NCBI RefSeq assembly: GCF_947494555.1
Contig: NZ_CANLVF010000003.1
Coordinates: 620,001 to 684,000, forward strand
Length of the DNA: 64,000 bases
Source of the DNA: an uncultured Roseibium sp.
GTDB taxonomy: Bacteria > Pseudomonadota > Alphaproteobacteria > Rhizobiales > Stappiaceae
Direction: 5' to 3'
Below are positions 1 to 8,821 of the stretch, in pieces. A program made the position numbers and the translations under genes. The number at the start of each line of letters is the position of its first letter. Position 1 is the first letter of the stretch. Below the pieces are notes generated by a model. That model ran no database searches. It was not told where the DNA came from and saw only the letters and a program-made list of their open reading frames with translations.

Positions 1-293
1 CAACGCAGATTGATCGCGGTTGGACGGGTCTTGTCCAAATACTCCCAGGCCTTTTGCAGGTTCTGGTCCGAGGGATCCAGTTTGGCGGCCAACGCCATGC
101 CATAGGCGGCTGTTGCACCGATCAGCGGCGCGCCGCGTACACGCATCTCTATGATCGCGTCGGCGAAGTCCTTTAGCGTGTCGACCTGCTGAATGCGGAA
201 TTCATGGGGCAGCCAGCGTTGATCGATAATCTGGAGCGCGCCCTTGCCTTCATCCCACCAGAGCGAACGGTAGTGGGTCCCATTGACTTTCAT
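1..293 (-). CDS. mtnA: 5-methylthioribose-1-phosphate isomerase, N-terminal part (cut by window edge)
   Basis: Only the first 97 codons are present; the rest lies beyond base 1. The visible protein starts MKVNGTHYRSLWWDEG and continues with IIDQRWLPHEF and MRVRGAPLIGATAAYGMALA, typical of the N-terminus of MtnA. This enzyme converts methylthioribose-1-phosphate to methylthioribulose-1-phosphate in methionine salvage. The ATG at 293 overlaps the mtnK stop by four bases (ATGA), so the two are translationally coupled and in one operon. The family call is safe; nothing can be said about the C-terminal half. Confidence 0.9.
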   Translation of the reverse strand, partial: MKVNGTHYRSLWWDEGKGALQIIDQRWLPHEFRIQQVDTLKDFADAIIEMRVRGAPLIGATAAYGMALAAKLDPSDQNLQKAWEYLDKTRPTAINLR

Positions 294-1552
294 AGGATGT
301 CCTCAGTGTTGATTTTGCGTGCGAGGGCCAGCACGTCGTTGATGGAACCGAAACTGCCCGCTTCCCGGATCAATTGCGCACCCATGTGCAAATTGCGCGC
401 TTCCAATTTCGCCTTAAGCGCCTTGTCCTCGATTTCCTCGAAGTCGGCATTGTGGGCGAGCGACAAGGTCCTGCGGTGCATTTCTATCCCGCAGAAGCCC
501 ATCGCGTCGGTCATGATTTCAGCCAGCAGTTCGTCGCAGGCATCAGCCGAATGATGTCCCTGGTCTTCAAACAGCGCACCGGGATAGAGCATGCCGGTCC
601 GCTCGGTTTGCCACAGCTGCTTGAACTCGTCCTCGAATGCGCCAACGGTCTCGGTGATGACAGACAGAAGCCATTCCTGATATCCGGCCAATTCCCCTGC
701 ACCGCGGTGCGCTGGCTGACTGAAATAGGCCATCAGAAAGTTTGCCAGCAGCATGCCGATGTCGAACCCCATCGGTCCGTACTGAACGAACTCCGGATCG
801 ATGACACGGGTTTGCGTATCGGTCGACATGATCGATCCGCTATGCAGATCGCCATGCACCATCGTCTCCGTGTTGGAGGCAAACTTCATCAACAGGCGCT
901 GCACCTTGGCCTTCAGGCGCGCATCAGACCGGAGCGCAGACACCACCGGCTCGAGCCCATCGGTATGATGGTTCATTTCCGCTTCGTGATAGGGATCGGT
1001 GAAGACCAGCGCCTCAGTGATCGCCGGAATTTCAATGTTGCCGGCAAACAGGCTGACATCCTGTTTCTTGTCGGCACTCTTCATTGACAGTTCCGATCCC
1101 CGAAAAGCTGTCCGGGCACAAAACTTGCCGAGAAACTCACCCAGGCCTGCAACCTGTTCTCCGTCAATGAGCTTGCGGCGGAGGATCTTGTGAGGAGCAA
1201 TGTACTCCATCACGATCAGCGCCTGCTCTTCATCGAAGTGATAAATGGCAGGGACCGAGCCTGGATCTCTCTGTTCCTGCCGCAGCAAAGCGTGGTTCTC
1301 GAAAAAGGCCCGGTAGAGTGGCAATGGCCAACTGTCGCCGACAAGGCGCACATAAGGCAGCGCCTGTTTGACGACTACGGTTCCCTGCGGCCCCTCAACG
1401 ATAAAAACCAGGTTCAGATTGCCGTCACCGACCTCGCTCACGGTCCAGCCAGCCGGATCCTGTCCGACACGTTTTGCCACGGCGGCGACTGGCGCCAGAC
1501 GAGCTGCGAGGTCCTCCGGCGACAATGGCCGATACTGCTCCGGCGTATCCAT
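290..1552 (-). CDS. mtnK: Methylthioribose kinase
   Basis: Phosphorylates 5-methylthioribose on the 1-hydroxyl with ATP, feeding MtnA. The protein has the aminoglycoside-phosphotransferase fold: the catalytic loop VHGDLHSGSIM, the metal-binding VIDPEFVQYGPMGFDIG, and the family-typical MEYIAPHKILRRKLIDG stretch. About 420 residues, normal for MtnK. The start is uncertain. The ATG at 1552 gives MDTPEQYRPLSPEDL, but its GGGAGG lies 13 bases away; a TTG at 1564 is in frame but only one or two bases from the GGAGG. It is first gene of an mtnK-mtnA operon and divergent from a sugar-type importer, which suggests uptake and use of methylthioribose. Confidence 0.92.
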   Translation of the reverse strand: MDTPEQYRPLSPEDLAARLAPVAAVAKRVGQDPAGWTVSEVGDGNLNLVFIVEGPQGTVVVKQALPYVRLVGDSWPLPLYRAFFENHALLRQEQRDPGSVPAIYHFDEEQALIVMEYIAPHKILRRKLIDGEQVAGLGEFLGKFCARTAFRGSELSMKSADKKQDVSLFAGNIEIPAITEALVFTDPYHEAEMNHHTDGLEPVVSALRSDARLKAKVQRLLMKFASNTETMVHGDLHSGSIMSTDTQTRVIDPEFVQYGPMGFDIGMLLANFLMAYFSQPAHRGAGELAGYQEWLLSVITETVGAFEDEFKQLWQTERTGMLYPGALFEDQGHHSADACDELLAEIMTDAMGFCGIEMHRRTLSLAHNADFEEIEDKALKAKLEARNLHMGAQLIREAGSFGSINDVLALARKINTEDIL

Positions 1553-1605
1553 GACTGCGTTCAATCCTCCCTTTTCCGCTCAGATAATGATCGAGTTTAT
1601 TCAAA

Positions 1606-1645
1606 AGTCAACTTAGTTGACAAATGACTATATTGCATGTTGTAT
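1606..1645. promoter_or_regulatory. Divergent promoter region with perfect 15-bp palindrome
   Basis: GTCAACTTAGTTGAC at 1607-1621 is a perfect inverted repeat (7+1+7) between mtnK and the importer. Its right arm holds TTGACA (1617-1622), a consensus -35 box for the importer, with a weak TTGTAT 17 bases on (1640-1645). Its left arm read on the minus strand holds TTGACT (1606-1611), with CATTAT 16 bases on, suiting mtnK. One regulator bound here could control both promoters. The palindrome is seen; promoter function is inferred. Confidence 0.6.
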
Positions 1646-1689
1646 CAATGACAAGCGGGAGAGGAGCCCGCAAAAAATTGGGAGGAACG

Positions 1690-3204
1690 GTGCAAAACGT
1701 CACCTGCAAACTCCGCGGTCTGGAAAAGTCCTTCGGGCAGAATCACGTTCTCAAGGGCATCGATCTGGATCTGCGGTCCGGGGAAGTCACTGCGTTGATG
1801 GGGGCCAACGGTGCCGGCAAGTCAACGCTCGTCAAAGTGCTGTGCGGCTACCACTTTGCCGACGCAGGTGAGATCGAGCTTGGCGGAAAACCGTTTTCGC
1901 CGGCAGACGCCGCAGACGCGATCTCCAAAGGCGTCGTGACCGTTCACCAGTCCATTGACGATGGCGTCATCCCCGACCTTGACGTTGCGACCAACCTGAC
2001 GCTCGACCGGTTGACGGAGCCGGGTGTCGGCCTGTTCGTCAATGACAGGAAGCTCCGCAATCAGGCCCGGAAAGTTGCCGAAAGCATGGGCCTGACTATG
2101 GATGTGCGCATGCGGGTCGCCGACCTTGACGTCGCGGACCGGCAGATGATCGCAATCGCTCGCGCGATGGCGAGATCACCAAAGCTGCTTATCCTGGACG
2201 AACCGACCTCATCGCTCTCTTCCACCGAAGCCGAACGCTTGTTCGAGCTGATCGACCGGTTGCGCGGCGAAGGCGTCGCAATTCTTTATATTTCACACCG
2301 CATGTCCGACATCAGGCGGGTCGCCGACCGGATCATTTCCATGCGGGACGGGGCAATCTCCGGCGTATTCGAAACAGAACCGCTTGATTATGTCGGGGCT
2401 GTCAACGCCATGCTCGGCCACCAGATGACAGAGGTCGACATCGATCCCGTTCAAGGTGGTGAAACCGTGCTGCGCCTGGACAAGCTCAGGCTGTTCGCCG
2501 ATAGCCGGGACATCAATTTTGAAGCACGGGAAGGCGAAGTGGTCGCCTTTACCGGATTGCTCGGGAGCGGCAAGACGCGTCTTGCCGAAGTCATCTACGG
2601 TCTTGCCGAACCTGCGGGCGGACATCTTGACCTGGATGGCAAGTCCTATCGGCCGACAGATTCGGGCGACGCTGTCTCAAAAGGCGTTTTCATGTCTCCA
2701 AAGGACCGGAGCATCAATGCCGTCGTGCCGGACTTCGACATTGCCAACAACATGACCGTACCGTTCCTCGGCGCTTTCAGTAGCCTGTCTTTTTTGAATG
2801 ACAAAAAGCAGCGAACCGCGGCCAGGGACATGATCGAAAAAATCGGCGTCGTCTGTCAGAGTGACGGGGACGCCATCGATACACTGTCGGGCGGCAACCA
2901 GCAGAAAGTCATGATCGGCCGCTGGCTCCTGAAGGCATCACGTGTGCTCCTGCTGGACGAACCGTTTCAAGGTGTCGATATCGGTGCGCGGCGCGATATC
3001 GGCCGTTACATCCGGCAAACCGCAAAAGGCCGAACAACGCTTGTCTTTGTCGCGGAGATCGACGAAGCGCTTGAAATCGCCGACCGGATCGTCGTGCTGA
3101 ACGAAGCCGCGATCGCGGGCGAATACATCAATCAAAATGTTGACCTGAACAGCCTGGTCGCGGACGTGTCCGGCCCCGGTGAACGACTGGCTCTTGCAGG
3201 ATGA
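1690..3204 (+). CDS. Sugar-type ABC transporter, double ATPase subunit (RbsA family)
   Basis: Energises import of a sugar-like substrate. It has two fused nucleotide-binding domains. The first carries GANGAGKST, a weak signature LDVADRQMIAIARA and the Walker B LLILDEPTSSLSS. The second has a degenerate P-loop GLLGSGKTR but a full LSGGNQQK signature and VLLLDEPFQGVDIG, the usual RbsA asymmetry. I chose GTG at 1690 because GGGAGG sits just before it; an ATG at 1624 would lie inside the promoter. This gives 504 residues, normal for the family. It is first gene of an ATPase-permease-binding-protein operon. The divergent mtnKA makes methylthioribose the likely substrate; ribose or another pentoside remains possible. 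Confidence 0.88.
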   Translation: MQNVTCKLRGLEKSFGQNHVLKGIDLDLRSGEVTALMGANGAGKSTLVKVLCGYHFADAGEIELGGKPFSPADAADAISKGVVTVHQSIDDGVIPDLDVATNLTLDRLTEPGVGLFVNDRKLRNQARKVAESMGLTMDVRMRVADLDVADRQMIAIARAMARSPKLLILDEPTSSLSSTEAERLFELIDRLRGEGVAILYISHRMSDIRRVADRIISMRDGAISGVFETEPLDYVGAVNAMLGHQMTEVDIDPVQGGETVLRLDKLRLFADSRDINFEAREGEVVAFTGLLGSGKTRLAEVIYGLAEPAGGHLDLDGKSYRPTDSGDAVSKGVFMSPKDRSINAVVPDFDIANNMTVPFLGAFSSLSFLNDKKQRTAARDMIEKIGVVCQSDGDAIDTLSGGNQQKVMIGRWLLKASRVLLLDEPFQGVDIGARRDIGRYIRQTAKGRTTLVFVAEIDEALEIADRIVVLNEAAIAGEYINQNVDLNSLVADVSGPGERLALAG

Positions 3205-3214
3205 AGTTTAAAAA

Positions 3215-4228
3215 ATGAACAGCAGTGCACTCGATTTTGCAATTAAGTACGGTTTCCTGATCCTGCTCGGCGGGCTTGCTTTGTTCTTTTCACTTTATGC
3301 AAGCGGATTTGCCAGCCCGCGATCAGCTGTTTTCGTTTTGCAGTCGGTTGCCATAACCGGCATCTTGGCACTTGGTGTCACTTGCACCCTTGTCGTCGGA
3401 GGCTTTGACCTTTCCATCGGCTCCGTTGCGACCTCCGCGCTGATGCTGTCGGCCTACACCATGGTAATCCTGGAACAATCGGCTTTCGTTGCAGTCGCGC
3501 TGTGTCTGCTGATGGGCGCTCTGGTCGGGCTCGTGAACGGATTGCTGATCGTCAAGATGCGTGTGCCTGACCTTTTGGCGACGCTCGGCATGATGTTTCT
3601 CCTGATCGGGCTGCAGCGCATTCCGACACAGGGCAACTCGATCGCAACCGGGATGAGCCTGGAGGACGGGTCCGTGGCGGAAGGTACTTTCTCCGCTGCA
3701 TTCCTTTGGCTCGGCCGCCACCGGTTCGATCTCTTTCTCGACCGTCTTATGCCGGTGCCGGTCGTTGTCTTCCTGTTGATTGCGGTGCTGATCTGGCTCT
3801 TTCTCGGCTATACGCGGCACGGACGGCTCATGTACGCGATCGGGTCAAACGAACGAGCAGCCGGGCTCGTCGGTACCAACGTTCATCGCTACAAGGTCGT
3901 GGCCTACATGATTTCCGGGATGCTCGCTTCTGTCGGAGGCATTCTCCTGGCGGCGCGCCTCGGACGCGGCGACATTGCGTCCGGAAACAATCTGCTGCTC
4001 GACAGTGTTGCCGCGGCGCTGATCGGTTTCGCCGTGCTCGGCGCGGCCCGTCCAAACGCGTTCGGAACGGCTGCGGGCGCGTTGTTCGTCGGAATCCTGC
4101 TTCAGGGCCTGACCATGATGAACGCACCTTACTACATGCAGGATTTTGTAAAAGGGGCCGTTCTGGTCGCCGCACTTGTCTTTACATTCTATCTGTCTTC
4201 GCGGCGCGGGGGCAGGAGAACAGCGTGA
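3215..4228 (+). CDS. Sugar-type ABC transporter permease (RbsC family)
   Basis: Inner-membrane channel of the importer. The 337-residue protein is hydrophobic throughout, with about nine or ten predicted membrane segments. It carries the family motif GGFDLSIGSVATSALML near residue 65 and a coupling-helix region around YAIGSNERAAGLVGTNV. It starts ten bases after the ATPase stop and is followed closely by the binding protein, so the three form one operon. The RbsC/BPD_transp_2 family is clear; the substrate is inferred from the neighbouring mtnKA only. Confidence 0.88.
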   Translation: MNSSALDFAIKYGFLILLGGLALFFSLYASGFASPRSAVFVLQSVAITGILALGVTCTLVVGGFDLSIGSVATSALMLSAYTMVILEQSAFVAVALCLLMGALVGLVNGLLIVKMRVPDLLATLGMMFLLIGLQRIPTQGNSIATGMSLEDGSVAEGTFSAAFLWLGRHRFDLFLDRLMPVPVVVFLLIAVLIWLFLGYTRHGRLMYAIGSNERAAGLVGTNVHRYKVVAYMISGMLASVGGILLAARLGRGDIASGNNLLLDSVAAALIGFAVLGAARPNAFGTAAGALFVGILLQGLTMMNAPYYMQDFVKGAVLVAALVFTFYLSSRRGGRRTA

Positions 4229-4264
4229 CGCCTGAAGGCGCCGCTCATATTGGGAGGAAACAAT

Positions 4265-5305
4265 ATGTTCAGACGTGAATTCATGAAACTGGCTCTTGCA
4301 GCCGGAGTTGGTCTTGGAGGCGGCAGCGCGTTTGCCGCGGACATGCCTGCTCCCTTCGACAAGCCCGAGGACGTCAAGATCGCGCTCGTGCGCTATCTTT
4401 CGACCGGTGACTTTTTCCAGTCCTATCTGTCCGGCGTCGAGAAGCAGGCCGAGGCACTCGGTGTGGACCTGCGCGTTTTCGACAGCCGACAGGATGCAGC
4501 GCTTCAGGCAGACATGGTGGACCAGGCGATCGCCCTTGGCGTCGATGGCATCGTCATTCAACATGGCTTGACCGAGTCCATGAAACCGGCCGCACAGCGC
4601 GCAGTTGACGCGGGCATCAAGGTTGTCGCCTTTGACGTGAATGTCGAGAACGACGCCATCCCCCAGGTGGAGCAATCGGATTATCTGCTTGGAAAAATGG
4701 CTCTTGAGCAGGCGATCAAGGACAACGGCACCTCCTTTACCGCAGGTTACGTCTACGTTCCGGGCATTGCGCCGCTCGACCGCCGAGACAAGGCCTGGAA
4801 GGAAGTGAAGGGTGACAATCCGGGCATCAAGGAAGCGGCGATGTTCGGCACGCTGGACAATCCGATTGCCAACTCCGTTGCAAACCAGGCACGGTCGGTG
4901 CTTCAGGCAAATCCGACCATCAACGTGGTGTTCGCGCCTTATGACGAGTTCGCAAAGGGCGTCAAGATCGCGGTTGACGAGGCCGGGCTGAACCAGGACA
5001 TCAAGATTTACTCGGCAGATGTATCGACTGCCGATATTTCCGCCATGCGCGAGCCGGACTCCGCCTGGGCTGCAACTGTCGCCACCAACCCTGCCGTGGT
5101 CGGCGAGGTAAGCGTTCGCACGCTTGCCCTGATGCTGGCCGGTGAAGACCCCGGAAAGCAGGTGATCGTTCCGCCGACCCTGATCACGCAGGACTTCCTC
5201 AACGAACAGGACGTGCGCAACATGGAGGATCTCGGCGAAAAGATGCCCCAGTTCCAGCATGCGGACGTTTCCGTCGCCGAATGGATCCCGCTTCCCGCGC
5301 GGTGA
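4265..5305 (+). CDS. Periplasmic sugar-type substrate-binding protein with Tat-like signal
   Basis: Captures the substrate in the periplasm for the preceding ABC importer. The ATG at 4265 follows GGGAGGAAACAAT and gives 346 residues. The N-terminus MFRREFMKLALAAG matches the twin-arginine export pattern (RRxFMK), with cleavage likely after SAFA-AD near residue 26. The body has the RbsB-like (Peripla_BP_4) fold pattern: repeated DMVDQAIALGVDGIVI and AGIKVVAFDVNVEN stretches. Tat export of a ribose-type binding protein is less common than Sec export. The 12-bp terminator just downstream closes the operon. Confidence 0.86.
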   Translation: MFRREFMKLALAAGVGLGGGSAFAADMPAPFDKPEDVKIALVRYLSTGDFFQSYLSGVEKQAEALGVDLRVFDSRQDAALQADMVDQAIALGVDGIVIQHGLTESMKPAAQRAVDAGIKVVAFDVNVENDAIPQVEQSDYLLGKMALEQAIKDNGTSFTAGYVYVPGIAPLDRRDKAWKEVKGDNPGIKEAAMFGTLDNPIANSVANQARSVLQANPTINVVFAPYDEFAKGVKIAVDEAGLNQDIKIYSADVSTADISAMREPDSAWAATVATNPAVVGEVSVRTLALMLAGEDPGKQVIVPPTLITQDFLNEQDVRNMEDLGEKMPQFQHADVSVAEWIPLPAR

Positions 5306-5325
5306 TCCAGGCATGAACAATCGCT

Positions 5326-5355
5326 GCAAACCCGGTCCCGCGCGACCGGGTTTGC
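5326..5355 (+). terminator. Rho-independent terminator of the ABC importer operon
   Basis: GCAAACCCGGTC (5326-5337) pairs perfectly with GACCGGGTTTGC (5344-5355) over 12 bp with a 6-base loop, 20 bases after the binding-protein stop. The following T tract is short (TTCC), so termination could be partial. Confidence 0.7.
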
Positions 5356-5396
5356 TTCCACGACCAGGCATCCGGATGCCGGTGCAAACTTCCTGC

Positions 5397-5412
5397 GTCT
5401 TAATCTTAAGAC
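5397..5412. promoter_or_regulatory. 16-bp inverted repeat upstream of the FKBP gene
   Basis: GTCTTAATCTTAAGAC is a perfect 7-2-7 inverted repeat in the 5' region of the FKBP gene, about 120 bases before its start. It has the form of a small operator. A second perfect palindrome, GGCATCCGGATGCC, lies at 5367-5380. No regulator can be named. Confidence 0.3.
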
Positions 5413-5533
5413 CATCGTAAATCTTGCAAGCTTTACAAATTTGCCCGGTGCTTTACGGTGCCGTCCGGCGACGAGCATCCGCATCCCGACGCGGCCTCAA
5501 AATTCAACTCAAGACAGGATTGCGAAACGCATA

Positions 5534-5962
5534 ATGACCGAAGCCAAAGCCGGTGACACGGTTCGTCTTCACTACAAGGGCACGCTTGATGACGGGTCCG
5601 TATTCGACTCGTCCGAAGGACGGGAACCACTTGAGTTTACTGTCGGGTCCGGCCAGATCATTCCAGGTCTCGACCAGGCGATTCCTGGCATGAAAGTCGG
5701 CGACGAAAAGACCGTTCGCGTTGAAGCGGAGAACGCATACGGGCCGATCAACCTCGAAGCCAGACAATCGGTACCGCGCGCCAATATTCCTGACACCGTT
5801 CCCCTTGAGATCGGATTGCAGCTTCAGGCTCAGACCGAAAATGGCGGCGTCATGAGTGTGACCGTCGTTGAGTTTTCCGATGACGAGGTCGTACTGGACG
5901 CGAACCACCCGCTGGCAGGTCAGGCCCTGACATTTGAAATCCAGATGGTCGGAATCAATTGA
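5534..5962 (+). CDS. FKBP-type peptidyl-prolyl isomerase (SlyD-like)
   Basis: Catalyses cis-trans isomerisation of proline peptide bonds. The ATG at 5534 gives 142 residues starting MTEAKAGDTVRLHYKGTLDDG. The order is FKBP strand (VRLHYKGTLDDGSVFDSS), QIIPGLDQAIPGMKVGDEKTV, then an inserted flap, the SlyD/FkpB layout. It ends NHPLAGQALTFEIQMV, also typical. There is no signal peptide and no His-rich tail, so it is a cytoplasmic chaperone/isomerase without the metal-binding extension of E. coli SlyD. It stands alone between two terminators. Confidence 0.88.
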   Translation: MTEAKAGDTVRLHYKGTLDDGSVFDSSEGREPLEFTVGSGQIIPGLDQAIPGMKVGDEKTVRVEAENAYGPINLEARQSVPRANIPDTVPLEIGLQLQAQTENGGVMSVTVVEFSDDEVVLDANHPLAGQALTFEIQMVGIN

Positions 5963-6006
5963 TCAGGTTCTTCATCGGCGCGCCGGTACAACATTGAACA
6001 ATCTCA

Positions 6007-6030
6007 AAAACCCACCTTCCGGTGGGTTTT
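6007..6030. terminator. Bidirectional terminator between FKBP and MFS genes
   Basis: AAAACCCACC (6007-6016), loop TTCC, then GGTGGGTTTT (6021-6030). The A- and T-runs on both sides fit convergent use by the FKBP gene (+) and the MFS gene (-). Confidence 0.8.
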
Positions 6031-6056
6031 GGCTGAGAATTCTCAAGCGACAGCGA

Positions 6057-7286
6057 TTATTCTGACACCGCTGCTTGTGGATTGTCCGGTTTGTCCCGGA
6101 CCAGCGTTTCTTCCATGAACAAGACGTAGATGATCAAGCCGACCGTTGCCGTTGCCGCAAGGCTGAGAAACGCGACGGTGTAGCTGGTAAACTGCACAAT
6201 GTACTCCGCGACAATGTTGCTGAGCGAAGCGCCTATCCCGATCAGCATTGCCAGAACACCCTGGGCGAAATTGAAGCGGCCCGTTCCGGCAGTGATATCG
6301 GCAAGAACAAGCAGAAAGACCATAGCGAAAATACCGTTTGCAACGCCGTCCAGCGCCTGGATCGCGACCAGCGCGTAGGTATTGTCGAACTGGCTGAACA
6401 GGATACCGCGAACCGGCAATACCAGAAACGCGATCAGAAGCAGCGGTTTACGGCCCCACACATCTGCCTTCTTGCCACAGAAAATCGCCATCCCGATCAT
6501 GACAAGCTGAGCTGCAATCACGCAGGCGGCCGTGAAAGCGACGCCGTGCTCTGCATCGCTGTTGGATGACAGTTTCTGGCTGACCAACGGCAACATGGAC
6601 GCATTGGCCGAGTGAAACAGAAAGATGCAGATGGCAAAGACCAACAGGCGCCGGTCTTCAAACAGACTGAAGATACCCTCAGGAGATTTAGCGCCGGTGT
6701 TTTCTTCGCCGACACCGCCGCGGGCAAGATCGTGATCGATCGCATCCTTGTTGATCAGCAGCGCGCAAAAAATCATGCCGCACGCCATTGCCGCCACAAG
6801 CCAGAATACGCCAAGAGCCGACCAGGTCAGCGCCAGAATTGCAGCGAGCATCGCCGCGATCATGTTGCCAGCATGGTTCCAGGCCTGGTTTGCACTGGTC
6901 TGTCTCGTGAAATAAGCGTGCCCGACCAGTCCCAGGGTCACGGCGGCAATAAGGGGCCCGAGAAACGCTGATGCGGACCCGATCAGGATCTGGGCCGTGT
7001 AAACCGCATAAGCGTCGTTGAAAACCAGAATCCCGATGGTGCTTGTGGCAATTGCGATCGCGCAAATGATCAGCAAGGTGCGTTTCCATTTCACCGTATC
7101 GACGATAGCACCCGCTGGCGATTGCATGACAACCGTCGCAATGCTCCCCGCGGCGAGCGCGAAACCAATCGCGCCCGGTGACCAGTGCTGAAGCGTAAGC
7201 AGGTAGATCGCGAGATAGGGGCCGATACCACCCACCACGTCTCCGGCGAAGAAATTCACGCCCAGCAACGGTTTGTTCAACTGCAT
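6057..7286 (-). CDS. MFS transporter
   Basis: Twelve-segment major facilitator superfamily membrane protein of about 409 residues. Hydrophobic stretches are spread evenly along it, with a basic loop after segment 2 (DTVKWKRTLL) and another between the halves (KKADVWGRKPLLL), as expected for MFS. I prefer the ATG at 7286 (MQLNKPLLGVNFFAGD), with CAGGAC just upstream, over an in-frame ATG at 7337 that lacks a ribosome-binding site. It is divergent from an anion/proton antiporter-type gene. Substrate unknown. Confidence 0.8.
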   Translation of the reverse strand: MQLNKPLLGVNFFAGDVVGGIGPYLAIYLLTLQHWSPGAIGFALAAGSIATVVMQSPAGAIVDTVKWKRTLLIICAIAIATSTIGILVFNDAYAVYTAQILIGSASAFLGPLIAAVTLGLVGHAYFTRQTSANQAWNHAGNMIAAMLAAILALTWSALGVFWLVAAMACGMIFCALLINKDAIDHDLARGGVGEENTGAKSPEGIFSLFEDRRLLVFAICIFLFHSANASMLPLVSQKLSSNSDAEHGVAFTAACVIAAQLVMIGMAIFCGKKADVWGRKPLLLIAFLVLPVRGILFSQFDNTYALVAIQALDGVANGIFAMVFLLVLADITAGTGRFNFAQGVLAMLIGIGASLSNIVAEYIVQFTSYTVAFLSLAATATVGLIIYVLFMEETLVRDKPDNPQAAVSE

Positions 7287-7422
7287 GTCCTGCGCCCCGG
7301 CGTTCCTTGGGTTTTCGACTTGATTCACAAGTATCATAAACAGGAACTGGAATTCGGATTTTAATGCGTCTTAAAATAGAATAACAATGTCTTTCAACAG
7401 AATTTGCGCGAGAACTGATTAG

Positions 7423-8670
7423 ATGCCTTTAAGTTTAATTGTATCTATATTTGTTTTTTTCATGATCGCAATCAGGCAATGGCTGCCAGATTGGCTTAAA
7501 ATCTGGATGATCATGACCATTGGCGCCGTATTTCTTTTGGTTACTGGAAATATTTCACCTACGGAAGCTTTGAAAGCGATCGACTGGAACGTCATCGCCT
7601 ATTTATTTGGTGTATTTGCTATCTCCCATGCCCTTTTCGCTTGCGGTATTTCTTTGAAGGTGAGCAACTGGATCTGTGCCGAAAACCGGTCCGTGCCGCA
7701 AATCCTTTTCTTCTTCATTTTGTTCGTGACAGCAGTCTCTGCGGTGCTTACGAACGACGCTGCAGCGGCAATCGGGACACCGATTGCCATTGCGATTGCG
7801 GCCAGCCTGGGCATCTCCGCAGCTCTGCCGCTGATTGCGCTGTGTGTCTCGGTGACTGTCGGCAGCATGTTTTCTCCGGTCGGAAACCCTCAGAACCTGC
7901 TGATTGTCGCAGACGGGCATTTCAACAATCCGGTTGGGGTTTTTCTGGAATGGCTCGCTGTTCCGGGCCTGATCTCGCTGGCCTTCACACTGCTCTGGTT
8001 CTGGTTTTGCTTTTCAAGAACGCCGAAGGGAAATGCACCGCAACATGTCGCACCGGAAGAGCAGACAAGCCGCCGCTGGCCGGCATTGCTTGCCACAGGG
8101 CTATTGTGTGTGCTCGTCATAACAGACAGCGTTGCCCATGAAAGCGACTGGCTGCCAGACCTGCCGCTCGGTGCACTCAGCCTGATCGCAGCGGTTCCCT
8201 TGTTTCTGTTTTCCTCGAACCGGCTTCAGCTGGTCAAGGAGGTGGACTGGCATACGCTGGTTTTCTTTGTGGCCATGTTCATCGTGACCGGTGCTGTCCT
8301 GAAGTCCGGCGCGCTGCAGGAATGGCTCAGCCCCTGGCATGATCAACTCGGCGAACCGTTGCTTGTGACTTCCATCGCATTTTTCGGCAGTCAGGTGTTT
8401 TCAAACGTTCCGCTCGTGGAGATCTATCTGAACCTGCTCAAAGGCCATGACACGCCTACGCTGATGTTGCTCTCCGGGATTTCGACGCTCGCCGGAAATC
8501 TTTTTATCCTCAGCGCGGCCAGCAACGTGATCATCGTTCAGCAGAGCGAAAAACACGGTGTGACACCGTTCCAGTTCTGGCAGTTCACGCGCTACGTTTT
8601 GCCGGTGACCGTGGTTTCTCTGCTCGTTTGCTATGCATGGATCGCCTTCCTGGTCTCGATTTCAGAATGA
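7423..8670 (+). CDS. ArsB/NhaD (SLC13) superfamily membrane transporter
   Basis: Ion transporter of about 415 residues with roughly ten to eleven membrane segments. The marks are VLTNDAAAAIGTPIAIAIA near residue 108 and SMFSPVGNPQNLLIV near residue 148, the two half-helix hairpins of the ArsB/NhaD/SLC13 ion-transporter fold. The second repeat has ITGAVLKSGALQ-type and SNVPLVEIYL segments. Function could be sodium/proton antiport or anion export; arsenite resistance is not supported because no arsenic genes are near. The first 130 bases are AT-rich compared with the rest, and there is no strong ribosome-binding site. Confidence 0.78.
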   Translation: MPLSLIVSIFVFFMIAIRQWLPDWLKIWMIMTIGAVFLLVTGNISPTEALKAIDWNVIAYLFGVFAISHALFACGISLKVSNWICAENRSVPQILFFFILFVTAVSAVLTNDAAAAIGTPIAIAIAASLGISAALPLIALCVSVTVGSMFSPVGNPQNLLIVADGHFNNPVGVFLEWLAVPGLISLAFTLLWFWFCFSRTPKGNAPQHVAPEEQTSRRWPALLATGLLCVLVITDSVAHESDWLPDLPLGALSLIAAVPLFLFSSNRLQLVKEVDWHTLVFFVAMFIVTGAVLKSGALQEWLSPWHDQLGEPLLVTSIAFFGSQVFSNVPLVEIYLNLLKGHDTPTLMLLSGISTLAGNLFILSAASNVIIVQQSEKHGVTPFQFWQFTRYVLPVTVVSLLVCYAWIAFLVSISE

Positions 8671-8821
8671 GATCGGGAGCTGTCGGCGTTAATTTTTCTG
8701 CCTGCCTGCCCTAATCTGCCGCAATCTGATGCCAAAGTCCGATAAGCGATTGCAATTTTCCCAACACTCACCCTATGTAGGTTATTGGTTTTCATAAGAT
8801 CTTGATCGGAGCGACCTGTTC

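Noticed and set aside
3845-5371. Minus-strand open frame of 508 codons over the permease and binding protein genes
   Set aside because: Antisense to two well-supported genes in a clear operon; no domain seen.
7423-8670. Arsenite exporter ArsB
   Set aside because: The fold fits the ArsB/NhaD group, but no arsR, arsC or arsH is near, so arsenic function is unsupported.
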